From Celoporthe dispersa (taxonomy: Eukaryota; Ascomycota; Sordariomycetes; Diaporthales; Cryphonectriaceae), in contig WAID01000002.1 in the NCBI GenBank assembly GCA_016584495.1, positions 1,798,001 to 1,862,000 of the forward strand: 64,000 nt of DNA, in the 5' to 3' direction. Below, piece after piece: positions 35,417 to 46,827 of this stretch (position 1 is its first letter; every line of letters starts with the position of its first letter). A program made the position numbers and the translations under genes. The notes below the pieces were generated by a model. That model saw only the letters and a program-made list of their open reading frames with translations. It had not been told where the DNA came from and did no database searches.

Positions 35417-37220
35417 TTACTGCTTCTCCGCTACACGCAGGCTGACCTTGACACCGTTGGCGCTGCAGGTCGTGAGGGTGAGGTTGTGCCGCACGACAGG
35501 ATCCGGCTCCCTGTTTTCCATCTCCTCAAACCGTTGTAGCAGCCTCACGGTCACGTAGCTCGCTTCCGTCAGCGCAAACTGCTGGCCCAGGCAGATCCGT
35601 GGTCCACTGCGTGGAGAGAGCGTCAGTAATCATATGATAGTCTTTGTGTCTCTTGGAGCGTGGCGGGCCAGAAGAGAAGGAGAAGAAAAGAAGAAGAAAA
35701 AAAAAACACGTACCCGTTAAACGGCATGTATTCCCATCCAACCTTCCTGTTCTCCCATCGCTCTGGGATGAACTCGTCCGCATCGGGACCCCAGATGTCC
35801 TTGCGCCGGTGCAGGATGTAGACACAGTACTCGACAGACTGGCCCTTGCGGACAAAGACAGGTGACTTTCCATCCGGACCACCGCCGACGGGCAGCTTGG
35901 TGTCCTTGTAGGCCTGGCGACCATTGATGGGGACGATGGGGTACAGCCGCAGCGTCTCATTGAGGCAGTACTGGAGGGGCTGGCAGTTCTTGAGCTTGGA
36001 GAAGGTCATCTCCTTGGGCTGGGTGTAGGTTCCAAAGTCCTCGATGATGGCATCGCGCAGCTTCTTGTAGCGCCTAGGATCCCGCGCCAGCATCATGAAC
36101 ATGTATCCCAGGGTCGAGGCGGTGGTGTCGCGGCCGGCCAGGGAGAATATGCATGAGCTGGGAGCGCAGCTCGACCGGGTCGCGCGTCTTCTCGGCCAGC
36201 GCATCAAGAAAGATATACTTGGGCTTGGAGTTCGCCTCGACCTCCTTCTCTGTCTGCCGGAGGTCCTTGTTCAGGGCCCTCCTCACGTAGTGGTCCATAA
36301 AACTGTTGCACTGTTTGATGCACGTGCGGAACTCGCTGGACGTGTAGAGCCAGTACTGCGGGCCCAGACGCGCCCGCTGAGCCAGCGCCCACTGGCCCTT
36401 GTCAAAGGCCCAGGCAAAATCCACATTGTGCAGGGCCTCGGTCGAGTTTCGGGGGCGTGGATAGCCCGGAATGTGCTGCAGCTGAGAGTCGGCGGACTCC
36501 CCAAGCAGGAATTCCGTGGCCGAGTCGAGGGTCAGGCGGAAGAAGAGGTCCTGCAGGTCGACCACGTTGGTCCACCCGTCGGGCTTCAGCCTGGCGTCGA
36601 GGGCGCTCATCATGTTCTGCACGTGCCGCTCCTCGAGATCCAGGTCGCTCACTTGGTCCCTGGTGAACTGTGGCCGCATCATCTCTCGAGAGTGCTTCCA
36701 GTCGGCGCCAGACTGTGTGAAGATTCCATTTCCCAGCATCGGCCAGAACTAGAGAAGAAAAACAAGCAAAATCAGATCAGCCCTCGCGGCAGTGCAGGGA
36801 GAGGGAATCAGTGATCAATCAGCATCGGCGTCATCATCAGTCATCACGCACCGTGCCTCGCCTCTGCTCTCCCAGGTCAAAGGTCCCGAACTGGGTCGCC
36901 AGGAGGGCCTGGATATTCTGTGGCTCGTGTGTGCTGATGATCGTGGTGCCAAAGAGCTTATAGCTCCAGGTGTAAGCGCCCATCAGGTCTGCCTGCTTCA
37001 CCATGTGCTCCGGGAACAGCTTCTCCTTGTCGGCAGCCATGGCGTCCATGACCTTGTCGATGCCCAGTGGTAACCGGATGCGCTGCGCCGGCGGCTCCTT
37101 GCAGCCCCATTCTTCCGCTTTGGCTGCGACCCGGCGCGATGTGATGATGTGGTCCAGCAGCCGGAAGACAACGTACGAGACACCGACGATAGCCGTCAGG
37201 ATGACTGAGAGATGCGCCAT
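35417..37220 (-). CDS. Cytochrome P450, CYP52-like (fatty acid/alkane hydroxylase clade), one frameshift
   Basis: Exons 36852-37220, 35714-36748, 35417-35606; 530 residues after removing one base. N-terminal anchor (LSVILTAIVGVSYVVFRLL), then the clade's typical block GTFDLGEQRRGT/FWPMLGNGIFTQSG. I-helix LAGRDTTAS, ExxR ETLRLYPIVPINGR, PERW and haem loop [20 protein letters not shown] are all present. CYP52/CYP539/CYP584 enzymes hydroxylate the omega end of fatty acids or alkanes in the ER. Frame changes between 36140 and 36175: one surplus base in the stretch that encodes LRSQ..FSLAGRDTT, so the catalytic I-helix is out of frame in the raw sequence. It shares strand with the decarboxylase, ~560 bases away. 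Confidence 0.85.
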
Positions 37221-39026
37221 CGTGGGCAGTTAAGTAAGAAGTGCTTATGCAGGGGTCGCTGTTAGATGCTTATGCTGTTAACAGGAGGGCACAGTAAGAC
37301 GATCGATCTGCGGGTTGATCGTAGGATGAAGTGGTGGGCGCGAGCCGTCGTTGGCAGAGGTTAGGGCGGAGGTTAGTGTTTTAATGAGATAGGTCATGTA
37401 AAGATGCAAGTCACTCGCAGGATGTCATGCGACGAGAGAACTTCACTTGCTTTGGAAAGGGTACTTAGCATTCAAGCCGAAGGGGAAAGGCTGGATCTTA
37501 TTAAAGGTTTGAGAAAATCAGGCAAGGGGAAATAAGGAGCAGGAGTCGTAAGCCAAACATGTATTCCCGTGCGTTCACAGGATCTGGGGCTTGTAAATAG
37601 GCGTCATACTTCCCGCTGTGCCTCCAACAAGGTAAGACAAAAGAGTCGTACACTCGTTGGTTGACTGGACATGGGGAAGCGGGGCGACGGTAGGTTAATC
37701 AAGCCGACTCCAGCCCAGCCCTTAACATGCTCCTCTACACGGTTACTGCTTTCTTTGTCATAGCCCTATGATGAAAGCCACTCGGCACCAGAGGGAGTGC
37801 GGAGGACGCAGGCCCCTAGCCAGGCAGAGTACACAGCGGCCGAGGATTCCGCGAGATCCACGCGTTTCGGTAGCCGCGGGCTTGCCGGATTTGTGCCGCA
37901 GAACAGGATTCACCCCTCCTCAGCGCAGCCCGGGCACAATTGTCAATGCGTTACTCTGCTGTGGCACAACGGCCTAACTCCGCGGGGACCACTCCTGCAA
38001 CGGGGCCTGGTTAGAAGCGTGGGTCCGATACCTACAAAGGACTACACAGCACTGTCAAACATAAATGACACCAGGCTGGGGATAGCTAGCTGATGCTAGG
38101 TCTATAGCGACAAAATATGGCGGGTAACCTCGAAGACCAAATGCTTCGTGGCCGCTATCTTTTGTCTTCCTCTCTAGCTGTTTTACCATATGTATCTCCA
38201 GCTGGCCTGCCCGTGACCACACGCCGCCTCGCCTAGTCGAGGACGCAGTCCATCACAGAGGAGCCGTGAGGGCCGGCCCGAGTCTCCTCCAACGGAGCCT
38301 TTGTGTTACACCGGCTCCGTTTTAGAACTCAAGAAGCCGTGCTCAGTCTTAACCCATGTCTGCTAAGCGTGCATTGTCCTCGTGCTACAGCAACCAGAAA
38401 CAGAGATCCTTTTGGCTTGGCTTGATCTGGCGAGCATCCTACTGTAAAATACTACCCTTATACCTTATGAAAGCGAACCAAGATTACCACAGCACTAAAA
38501 AGAGACTCCTTGAAACATCCGCGGACTTGCCTGGCCTTATATCCGACTCGGAACAAGTCTGCATCATGGCACAATCATCATCGCGCTCTAGTCTTCGTTC
38601 CCCTTTTACGGTGTCGACAATTTCACCGCGACTTTGTCTATCTCCAATTCACCGTATAATTCATCGCCAGACGGATCAAAAGCACATCGGTTGCCTGTGT
38701 ACGTCGCGCATCTCAGCGTCACTCCTCCTTGCCTCGCTTCTCCATAGTGGAATGACTTAGCTATGAGATCCACGTGCGCTTTTCAGATTGAAATGACAGT
38801 TTCTATTTCTGAGCGTTCTTAACCATAACCAAAAGACCTTTTTTTTTAAAAAAAAAAAATTCTTTTCAATGAAGCATACACATTTCTGGTGGTAGTCACT
38901 ATGTCACTTAGCAATACAATTGTTATTCATAGTCGACATTGTGCTAGCACCACGCCGACTAAATTAACAACTACTCTCTTGATGAAAAGTGGCATTGCTT
39001 TCAGTAAACAGCAGCATGATACCACA

Positions 39027-39034
39027 ACTATATA
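39027..39034 (+). promoter_or_regulatory. TATA box upstream of small Cys-rich ORF
   Basis: TATATAAATAAG-type element about 130 bases before the ATG at 39163, followed by a C/T-rich leader. Supports transcription of the plus strand here. Confidence 0.35.
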
Positions 39035-39162
39035 AATAAGAATTCAGACTCGTGTCTCTATCTCACAGGAAGATATTCTCATCAAACTTTCAGCACCGCT
39101 TAGCTCACCCCTAAATTGCACTCCCATAGCCCATCTTGCTAGGATCCAACACAAACTTGAAT

Positions 39163-39315
39163 ATGTGTACCCAAATCGTCCAGCTCTGGGAGTGCAACTG
39201 TGTGTCCAACACTCGCATCAACAAGTGCACAGCTAGATGTGGCAAGATCCTGGCCACGAAGGAGATTCGCCTTCACAGTCCATGTGATGCCCACTCCACA
39301 CCCAAGCCTAGGTAA
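39163..39315 (+). CDS. Candidate 50-aa cysteine-rich protein
   Basis: Short ATG-to-stop ORF with six Cys in 50 residues (MCTQIVQLWECNCVS; NKCTARCGK; PCDAHS). Many fungi have tiny proteins starting MC followed by a hydrophobic/aromatic stretch and spaced Cys, often metal-binding and of unknown role. No signal peptide. A TATA element lies at a sensible distance. The final AGGTAA could also be a splice donor (AG|GTAA) leading to a longer protein. An 89-codon ORF exists on the opposite strand over the same bases. Confidence 0.35.
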   Translation: MCTQIVQLWECNCVSNTRINKCTARCGKILATKEIRLHSPCDAHSTPKPR

Positions 39316-39634
39316 AGAGGTGAGTGCTAAAGATGCATTGAGTAGCTGAGCTACTAGAAAAATGCCGGTGAAAAGACTTCTAGGTATAGTTGGCTTTCCT
39401 TTCTCCAAGTGTCTTTTTATATCCTTTGAAAAAGCATACCAATAGCGTGGACAGGTCTGCCCTGAAGACCTTGTTGAACCAAATACACACAGTCAAATGC
39501 AATTGTATCCACAACTTATTTTGTGACATGTCTTCATAACATTTTCAAGATCTAACTTGAGCTATCCATGCAGTCATTGCATTTTCTGTTCTTGATGTAG
39601 TAAACAGAGCTACGAAAGTGTCTTTATATACATC

Positions 39635-39964
39635 ATGGCTGCTCTGCCGGTGACTGAAGAGCCAAGCTCAGCAATTTGGTCATCCTTCAATGTTGGTCAG
39701 CCTTCCTATCGACTATCGACTGAGCTCTTTCGATCAACAGGGGGGACGAAGGTTGGTCAATCTGACTCCAATGTGCCACGATTTACGTTAGATCGCGGAA
39801 AAAGCGAGATTCTTGTGCATGAGCAGGTCGGGTCATCGCCGACTTTGGCCAGCAGTGACACAACGATGCAGGAACCTCCAGCAATGATAAAGACACAAGA
39901 AACGGATCAGAATCGGGGTTCAACAAGTCTTGGGCACGGAGGACCCCGAGCAGCCGCGACATAA
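39635..39964 (+). CDS. Hypothetical 109-aa ORF
   Basis: Complete ORF, Ser/Thr-rich and hydrophilic, no domain recognised. The context is gene-poor, and the only TATA-like sequence is too close (10 bases) to the ATG to serve it. It may be spurious. Confidence 0.2.
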   Translation: MAALPVTEEPSSAIWSSFNVGQPSYRLSTELFRSTGGTKVGQSDSNVPRFTLDRGKSEILVHEQVGSSPTLASSDTTMQEPPAMIKTQETDQNRGSTSLGHGGPRAAAT

Positions 39965-40783
39965 ATCGTACCTCAACTCCTACTGGAGACGTCAGAAGTC
40001 AGGCCCCAGTCCAGGCAAGATGGAATCAGTAATTTCAAGGCGATGAGGCTGGCACCCTAGTCAAATGTCGGGAAAATGACGGCTTACGCCAGGTCTAGCT
40101 CAAACCGAGGAGGCTCGGCTCTTCGGGGAATTTAGAACTATCCAAAAATTTGGTAGAAAATATGGATATCAGAGACATCCTGTCAGAAGGGCTGGTATTA
40201 GAAGGGATCATGTACGAGACTAGGCAGCCTCTTAGCGTCAGTGATGCGGCCTGAAGAAGGAGACAATAATTAAGAATAGTGACTAACAGGAAGGCAGTAA
40301 ACAGGTGAAATGAAGCGTCCGGATTGCTGTTGTTAAAGCGGGAGATTCAAATCATGTCTAGATCAGAATCGATGAAAGTCCGTGAATAAACAGAATCGCA
40401 GAGTGCCAGTGAAAGTGAGACGTGGTGCCTTAGTGAAGCCCTTAGTCAAGACTGAGTTGTTGGATGTAAATAACGCATACAGACCTCTGAGTGACGATGT
40501 AAACCAAATAACTGTATGTCTTGAGAGCTTGTGGGCTCGTGACCGACGAGTGCAAGTGATGATCAATCCACCTTAGCTTGCTTTTAATTTCTCTAGACTC
40601 CTCATATGACAATCAGAGACGACTTGGTATTTTTCCTGCGTCGACCTGAATGTCAACCGTAACGAGACCTCTAGGCAACTGCAGCTGATTATCCCCAAGA
40701 AGCCGTTGCAGGATTCCAAACGAACTCAGTGCTTGACGCTTACTTCTTTCTCCTTACCGGATTCGCCTTTTTTTATCACGAAA

Positions 40784-42052
40784 ATGAGGAAGCCTATTCG
40801 CAGTGTAGCCTCACAATACCCCCCAGAGCTCGTCTTCTGGCCGACATGGGAAGTACATCTCAATACTGGGGAGATTATTCCGGAACACCGAGTCACACCC
40901 GCTTGGCAGATTCCTCCTGAGCAGGGAAACAACTCTGAGATGGACGACATCTCATTGGGAGATCCGGCCTGCAAGAAATGGCCAACACGATCCTTCATCT
41001 GTAATTACGACCTGATGTTCATTCCCAATTATGTCTTCGAGCACTGCGAGAATTTTGACGCCACAATTTACTACATCCACGAGGACGATCTTCCATTGGC
41101 TCTAGACCTCGTTGAGCATGTCGCTATTCACGCCAACGCCGTGTCTATTAAGAAAGACGATCTGGACTGGATATGGGGAACCCAGCTTCGATTCATCCTA
41201 CGCAATTTCCCAAGCGTCCGTTCCATCACCCTAGTTGCAACCACTGTCCTAAACAGTGCGGGGCCGCATACATGCCCGTTACCTTATGAGACATTTGATA
41301 TTGAAGCGATCGATATAAACGACCGCAGGAGACTAGGTCTCGACGAAGGTCCTGGAGCTGTCAAGCTCTATCCCGAGACCCAGCGGCCTGGCAACTTCGT
41401 CATACAGGCTTGGGAAGATTTGGGTCGGACTTGGCCAACATGGTCAAATCTGAAGCAGGCCGACAAAAAAGGGCCTGTGCTGACGGTCATGGGTATGGTG
41501 TGTTTCGCCGAGGACTGGAACAACTTGGATGTGCAAGGCGAGCATGGGAAATCATGTAACCTTGTTGCGGAGAGACTGCCTGCACCTCTTAGGACAGTCG
41601 CGAAGCAGCCCATATCCAGGTACAAATTGGACGGTAGGCCACCTGTTCCAAAGATCCCATCTATATATGCGCTTCAGACACACAGCACAATGGAATCGGT
41701 CATAAGGAGCAAAGAAGCACCAGGAAGAGCGGCCACGCTCCACGTGCAGAAGCCCATGCGTTCAAGACGGGGCAGATTCAAAGAGAGGTCGCCTATCAGG
41801 AGAATGGCATCAATGCGCTCACTGAGAACGACATCATCACCAAAGGCAGAGCAGACACCATGGTCACCCTTGGATAAGAAACACTCATCGGACTTGATGC
41901 CGCCGAGGTCTCCGACACTTCAGGAGAGTCAGGCTGAGCCAATTGTACGGAGGATTAAATCGATGCGTTCAATGGATGTAAGGCGATCACTAGCTTCTTT
42001 GAAGGGCTTCAGAGCAAAGAATGACTCCACGCGACGAGAATCAGGGGCTTAA
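40784..42052 (+). CDS. Orphan 422-aa fungal protein
   Basis: Uninterrupted ORF starting at MRKPIRSVASQYPPELVFWP (the earlier in-frame TTG is not a start). Residues 1-~270 appear folded (NYDLMFIPNYVFEHCENFDA; RFILRNFPSVRSITLVATTV; GPVLTVMGMVCFAEDW), the latter resembling the leucine-rich geometry seen in fungal F-box/2EXR-type proteins but without their N-terminal motif. The remaining ~150 residues are basic, Ser/Arg-rich and disordered. No function can be assigned. Confidence 0.6.
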   Translation: MRKPIRSVASQYPPELVFWPTWEVHLNTGEIIPEHRVTPAWQIPPEQGNNSEMDDISLGDPACKKWPTRSFICNYDLMFIPNYVFEHCENFDATIYYIHEDDLPLALDLVEHVAIHANAVSIKKDDLDWIWGTQLRFILRNFPSVRSITLVATTVLNSAGPHTCPLPYETFDIEAIDINDRRRLGLDEGPGAVKLYPETQRPGNFVIQAWEDLGRTWPTWSNLKQADKKGPVLTVMGMVCFAEDWNNLDVQGEHGKSCNLVAERLPAPLRTVAKQPISRYKLDGRPPVPKIPSIYALQTHSTMESVIRSKEAPGRAATLHVQKPMRSRRGRFKERSPIRRMASMRSLRTTSSPKAEQTPWSPLDKKHSSDLMPPRSPTLQESQAEPIVRRIKSMRSMDVRRSLASLKGFRAKNDSTRRESGA

Positions 42053-42224
42053 AGAGGAAGAAGACTGGAAATTATATTTTGCGGTGACTTTTAGCCCATT
42101 GGCGTGAGAACTACAGAAGAGGTCAGATTGCTTCCCCCCCCCTTCCTTTTCCTCCGGAATAACTTTCATCGAGCTCAGATATGCTCCCGTCAAAATGTTT
42201 GGTCCACAAAAGATCTGAATCCGC

Positions 42225-43352
42225 TCAGTCTATGTTGAAGTCAGGAGCATCCCCGTATTTTTCACGGGACCAACTCTCCATCCCCTCGGCCAGGCCTTCA
42301 GCGAACTCAGGCGAGAAACTTTTGGCACCCTCCATATTTGCCAGCCTTCCTGCTCTCCAAGTCACCCAGTCCTCAGCCAAGACGCCCTCCGGGGCCCTCA
42401 GCAGGCCCACAGACACGTCGATGATCTGCTTCTCAGGACTTGGAGTGCGTTCATCACACGAGTAGATAACCGTCGCGCCGCACGTGCCACAGAAACCTCT
42501 CAGCACTCCTTGTGATGAAGCAAAGGTCTTCATAGTTCCATATGGCGCAAGCTCTGGCGGCATAGGTGGCTGGATGTGAGCTCGCGGCACAAAGGTCCAG
42601 GCGATGACAAGCGTTCCGGATTGGAGCCGGCAATCGTTGCATGGGTCGAGGCAGCCCATCCACTTGGTGCTGTCTTTTGGTGAGATATATCGGGACAGGT
42701 ACGGATCGTCTCTGATATCAGGCATCGTCGGCCGGGGGATCGTGAACGAGACACCACCACAGTGACACTCGGCGCGCAGCACCTCATTTCCCGCCTCGTC
42801 AAATTCCGGCTTTGGCAGCTCATCCTTGATCTTAGCCGACCACCACTCGCTCTCGGGACCTGGATTCCAGACCTTGAGATCCCTGGTTTTGAGCTTGGGT
42901 AAGAAGCTGAAAAGCCCTGAGCCTCCCGTTGATCCTTCCGTGAAGCAATGTGTTTTGATCTGAAAGACATCCTCGCCGTGTTCTGCGAACAGCGCGGTCG
43001 CTACAATCCATTCATTCGTATCAAGGGGACTGGGATCCGAGCCGTTCAGGCCACGGTCACCAACATGACAGCCACATGTGGTGCAAAAGAAGCGCTCGGC
43101 CTGGGCATTGGCGTGTTTGTACCCAGTCATCTTATCGAGTGACGAAGGTGCTGTGAAGCTGGGTGAGATACCCTGAGGTAGTGTCGTGTGGAAGATGCAT
43201 AGCGTTCCGTGGGTGTAGCGACATATGCTGCAGTGACAGAGATGCACGGGAAGAGGGAGGTCGGAGGTCGGGATTTCGACGCTGTACTGCACAGCTTTAC
43301 AGTAACAGGAGGCGGCGAGAGTCTTGGTCAGGGAGCTGCCCGGGTCTGCCAT
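42225..43352 (-). CDS. Double GFA/CENP-V domain protein
   Basis: Intronless, 375 residues; start at CAT 43350-43352 (MADPGSSLTK), ignoring an upstream GTG. Two glutathione-dependent formaldehyde-activating (GFA) folds in tandem. Domain 1: SCYCKAVQYSV, HLCHCSICRYTHG and FFCTTCGCHVGDRG. Domain 2: AECHCGGVSFTIPRP, GCLDPCNDCRLQSG and GFCGTCGATVIYSC. The paired CxC, CxxC and CxxC ligands for two zinc ions per domain are conserved in both. Name aside, most GFA proteins have no proven activity on formaldehyde. It is transcribed away from the MFS gene to its right, sharing ~1.1 kb of upstream DNA. Confidence 0.85.
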   Translation of the reverse strand: MADPGSSLTKTLAASCYCKAVQYSVEIPTSDLPLPVHLCHCSICRYTHGTLCIFHTTLPQGISPSFTAPSSLDKMTGYKHANAQAERFFCTTCGCHVGDRGLNGSDPSPLDTNEWIVATALFAEHGEDVFQIKTHCFTEGSTGGSGLFSFLPKLKTRDLKVWNPGPESEWWSAKIKDELPKPEFDEAGNEVLRAECHCGGVSFTIPRPTMPDIRDDPYLSRYISPKDSTKWMGCLDPCNDCRLQSGTLVIAWTFVPRAHIQPPMPPELAPYGTMKTFASSQGVLRGFCGTCGATVIYSCDERTPSPEKQIIDVSVGLLRAPEGVLAEDWVTWRAGRLANMEGAKSFSPEFAEGLAEGMESWSREKYGDAPDFNID

Positions 43353-44463
43353 CGTCACGCTTCGTTGGGTGGGCAGCGAAAAATGTTTAGGTGACTGGCT
43401 GACACTGAAAGAAGAAGGCTGGGACTTGTCACCAGCTGGACCTTAAGAATGACGGCTCTTCATGCGAAAAAGGGGCAACGGCGAGGTTCACTGATTCCAC
43501 ACGATGCGCGGGGTTATCTCAAACATTGAGTCACAAGCCGACTAGGCTTATCTGGTTCAGCCTTCACTCAACGAGACCGGTCTGTCGCTAGGCTACTGTG
43601 GCTGACGTTAACACGCCCGGGTTGCTGCTGCGGAGGCTGACGCCTGTATGAATACACAAAGTAGATAATTAAGTACTTGATCAAAATGAAAATCATAAGA
43701 GGTCATCATATTAACACTTGTCAGCTGGGATTAGTTGTGATGTAGAGTGCACGTCTTTGCTGCGTGAAACTGCAAGGGCAGAAATTTGACTCTAAACGGT
43801 TCCTTGTCACCTATTGTGACAATTGATGGCACGGAGTGAAGCATCAGGCAGTCTCAAGCTTGACGGGCACTTCTACTTGTTCCACTGTTGTACTCTCCTG
43901 CGTGTGATGACTCCTTATAGTATGATCAAAATTCCAGCATGCTTGTCTTCGAGGCTGAGGAGTCTTGCTGCCTGCGTCGACAGCAGTGAAATTAGCCATC
44001 GGTGCCGAGGCGGCAAGTCCTCCATACCAGCTTGGACACCTCCCTTTTACCCCCTTTCATCGGCTGTTAAAGGTTTGAATAGATCTAATCCGTAGTCTGC
44101 AGTGTGGTTTGGTCGATTGGACAGACCGACCTGAAAGAACCAAAAGAGAGAAAAAATATCTTAGTATGACACGGCTCCCCTTAGGACACAGCGCCTACAG
44201 GAAAAAGATGACTCCTGCTCTTAGCGTAAATAGAGCAGACTAACGGTTCGGCGAGACGACGCTGCCGGTCTCGGTACCGAAAGCGGCAAATACTTATGTG
44301 ATTCACCCGTCCTCGGCTCCGGATTTAGCTGGGAATGACGGTCTCTTTCGATGCTCACAACAATTCTTTCCTGACCTCATATTTAAATTCCTTTCGCTAA
44401 AACAGGGGCGTCAAGTCTGATCTCCAAACTCTTCGCCCAGCATTGCCACCTACAAAAAAAGTC
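43353..44463. other. Divergent intergenic region
   Basis: Shared upstream region of the GFA gene (minus) and the MFS gene (plus). No gene; a TATTTAAAT element at 44383-44391 lies ~75 bases before the MFS start. Confidence 0.6.
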
Positions 44464-46341
44464 ATGCCAGGCGAAAATACACCTCTTGATCCTCCGGGCA
44501 AAGGATCCGGCTCAGATACAGCATCACTAAATCCCACCGCAGATCCCCCGATAGCCCTGAGTGGCGAGCAATCCGCTGCCACGGGCTCGCAGCAAGATGA
44601 AGCACAACAACAACAAGACGGGCACGTGCCCGCAGACAAGGAACCGCCAAGTGAAGAGCCCGTCACGTCCTCTAGCCCCACCGGCGACCCGTCCGAGGCG
44701 GTCGAACCTCCCTACTCTTCCTTCTCGCTGTGGGAAAAGCGTCTCATCGTCCTCGGCGCCGCCCTAAGCGCCTTCTTCTCGCCCCTGACGGCCCAGATCT
44801 ACTTTCCAGCCCTAAATGTCCTCGCAGACGCGTTCCACGTCAGCACGGCAAAAATCAACCTGACCGTCACGACATATATGGTCTTTCAGGGTGTCACCCC
44901 ATGTTTATTGGGGGTTTCGCCGACACGGGCGGTCGTAGACCGGCCTATGTAGTCTGTTTTGTGGTGTATATTGCCGCCAATATTGGTGTTGCCTTATGCC
45001 AGGACTATGGGCAATTGATGGTTCTACGTTGTCTGCAATCAGCTGGCTCAGCTAGCACTGTCGCTCTGTGCCAGGCCGTCATCGCCGACACCATCACCTC
45101 TGCGGAGAGGGGCCAGTACATCGGTATCACTGTCCTCCCTATCGTGCTGGCGCCTTCATTGGGCCCAGTTCTTGGTGGAATATTGACCCAATACCTGGGC
45201 TGGAGATCCATTTTCTGGTTCCTGACTATCCTGGCAGCCGTAACGCTCGTCTTGATGCTGTTCTTCTTCCCCGAGACATGCCGCAAGCTTGTCGGCGATG
45301 GCAGCGTCAGGCCTCACCCGGTATACAGGACCATCTGGCAGGTCCTCAAGGACAGTCACCGGAGGCGGAAGGCTGAGAAGACCAAGGACCTCGATCAGCT
45401 CCAGCGCATCAGCACAGCCACGTCAAGCAAGTCGCGGCCCAAGTTGAAGATCACTTTTGGCAACCCTTTCGACTCGGTCAAGCTGCTCTTTGAACCTGTC
45501 CTCGGCCTGCTCCTCTTCTACAGCGCTGTGGTCTTTGCAGGGTTCTATGCGATCGCCACCGCCATGTCTGAGCAGTTCAAGGAGCTCTACGGGCTGAGTG
45601 AGATCCAGATCGGTCTCATGTACCTACCCTTGGCCGGCGGATCGGTTGTCGCCGCCTTCATCGTCGGCCCTGCCATCAACTGGAACTACCGGCGGCACGC
45701 TCAGCGAATGGGGATGACCTTGACCAGAGGGCGTCAGGACGACCTAACAAACTTCCCTATAGAGAGGGCGCGCATTGAGGTGGGCCTCCCGCTGTTGGCC
45801 CTCGCAACCTGCGTCCTGTTCGCGTGGGGATGGGCGCTGCAGTACAGAGCAAGCATCGCAGTGCCCGCCGTGCTGTTGTTCCTCATGGGTGTCGGAATGA
45901 TCGGTTTCAACAACACCTCCAACGTTCTCATCGTGGACATGTATCCAGGCAAGGCAGGTGCCGCAACGGCTGCGAACAATTTGACCAGATGTCTCGTGGG
46001 TGCTGCAGCGACCGCGGCGATCACTCCTATGATCAATGGTATCGGGTCAGGTTGGGCTTTCACGATCTTCGGGATGTTGTATCTACTTGGCGCACCCATC
46101 TTGCTTATCATCATGAAGAATGGTATCAAGTGGAGGCGGCAGCTGAGGGAGAAAACAAGCCCGGAAGGAAGCTCGTGCGAAGAGCAGGATGAACAGCGGC
46201 GTCAAGGATATTGGTAGAGGCCCGGAAGAAGCCAAAGTCGACGAGAAGACTGCCTCTGATATGCCTACCAAGGCATCAGGCCCTCCAATGACAAGTGCTG
46301 AGAGCAGCTCTGAGAAGCCTCATGAAGATGAAGGCATCTGA
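44464..46341 (+). CDS. DHA1-type MFS multidrug/dityrosine-like transporter, two compensating-type indels
   Basis: Intronless, 625 residues when both indels are corrected. About 90 hydrophilic, Gln/Pro-rich residues precede 12 predicted helices. Helix 1 is RLIVLGAALSAFFSPLTAQIYFPAL; the MFS A-motif follows as GGFADTGGRRPAY; motif C-like LAPSLGPVLGGILTQYLGWR is typical of drug:H+ antiporters (QDR/DTR group). Indel 1: the C4 run at 44897-44900 lacks one C, between helix 2 and the A-motif. Indel 2: the A4 run at 46152-46155 has one A too many; correcting it replaces an abrupt end (stop at 46215) with a Lys/Glu/Ser-rich tail to TGA at 46339. Without correction the protein would stop after two helices. 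Plasma membrane export of toxic compounds is inferred from the family. Confidence 0.83.
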
Positions 46342-46827
46342 TATTACCGAAATGCCTTGCTGTGGACAGAGCCAACACGTGCAGCCTGTAGGGGACAACA
46401 GACAGGACGATACTCTTCGGCCTTCAGTAGCAGTTTTGTAATTAATGTACGGATAAATTGTTCTCATACATCACACACGTACGTGACCATTTCGACATCG
46501 TTGTAGTTGATTATTCTCAGGCTGAGATCAAGCCAGTTGCATGGCGCATATTCTGGGATCAATACTAGACGGTACATGCTCCCCACGAGTGGACTATTCA
46601 GATTTTCTTCTCACTTAACATGACAAGCAGGACCATTTCTTGTTGCTGGTTATGATATTACCATCATGTGCGAACAGACCTTGGAGGCATGGGAGCTGAG
46701 CTATTTTAGATTTATAGAGCGGAGGCGTTCTTAAGATAATTGTATATAAGGCGGGTCAATCCGCATGTGTGCTTCCTCACAATCATTCCCTAAATAATAC
46801 GGGCCACTTTACTTCGAAGCCAATATC
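46342..46827. other. Convergent intergenic region
   Basis: Lies between the ends of two converging genes, so no promoter is expected. Nothing recognised. Confidence 0.6.

Larger units (their letters stand above)
37221..40783. other. Gene-poor region, ~3.5 kb
   Basis: Mostly A/T-rich with short ORFs. ORFs at 38356-38760 (134 codons) and 40382-40576 (64 codons) have no recognisable features. Two small candidates inside are listed separately. An A/T homopolymer junction (T9A12-like) occurs at 38839-38860. Confidence 0.5.

Noticed and set aside
46742..46754. 13-base element GTATATAAGGCGG shared with 14704-14716
   Set aside because: A shared 13-mer is expected by chance in 64 kb, and this copy lies between two converging genes.
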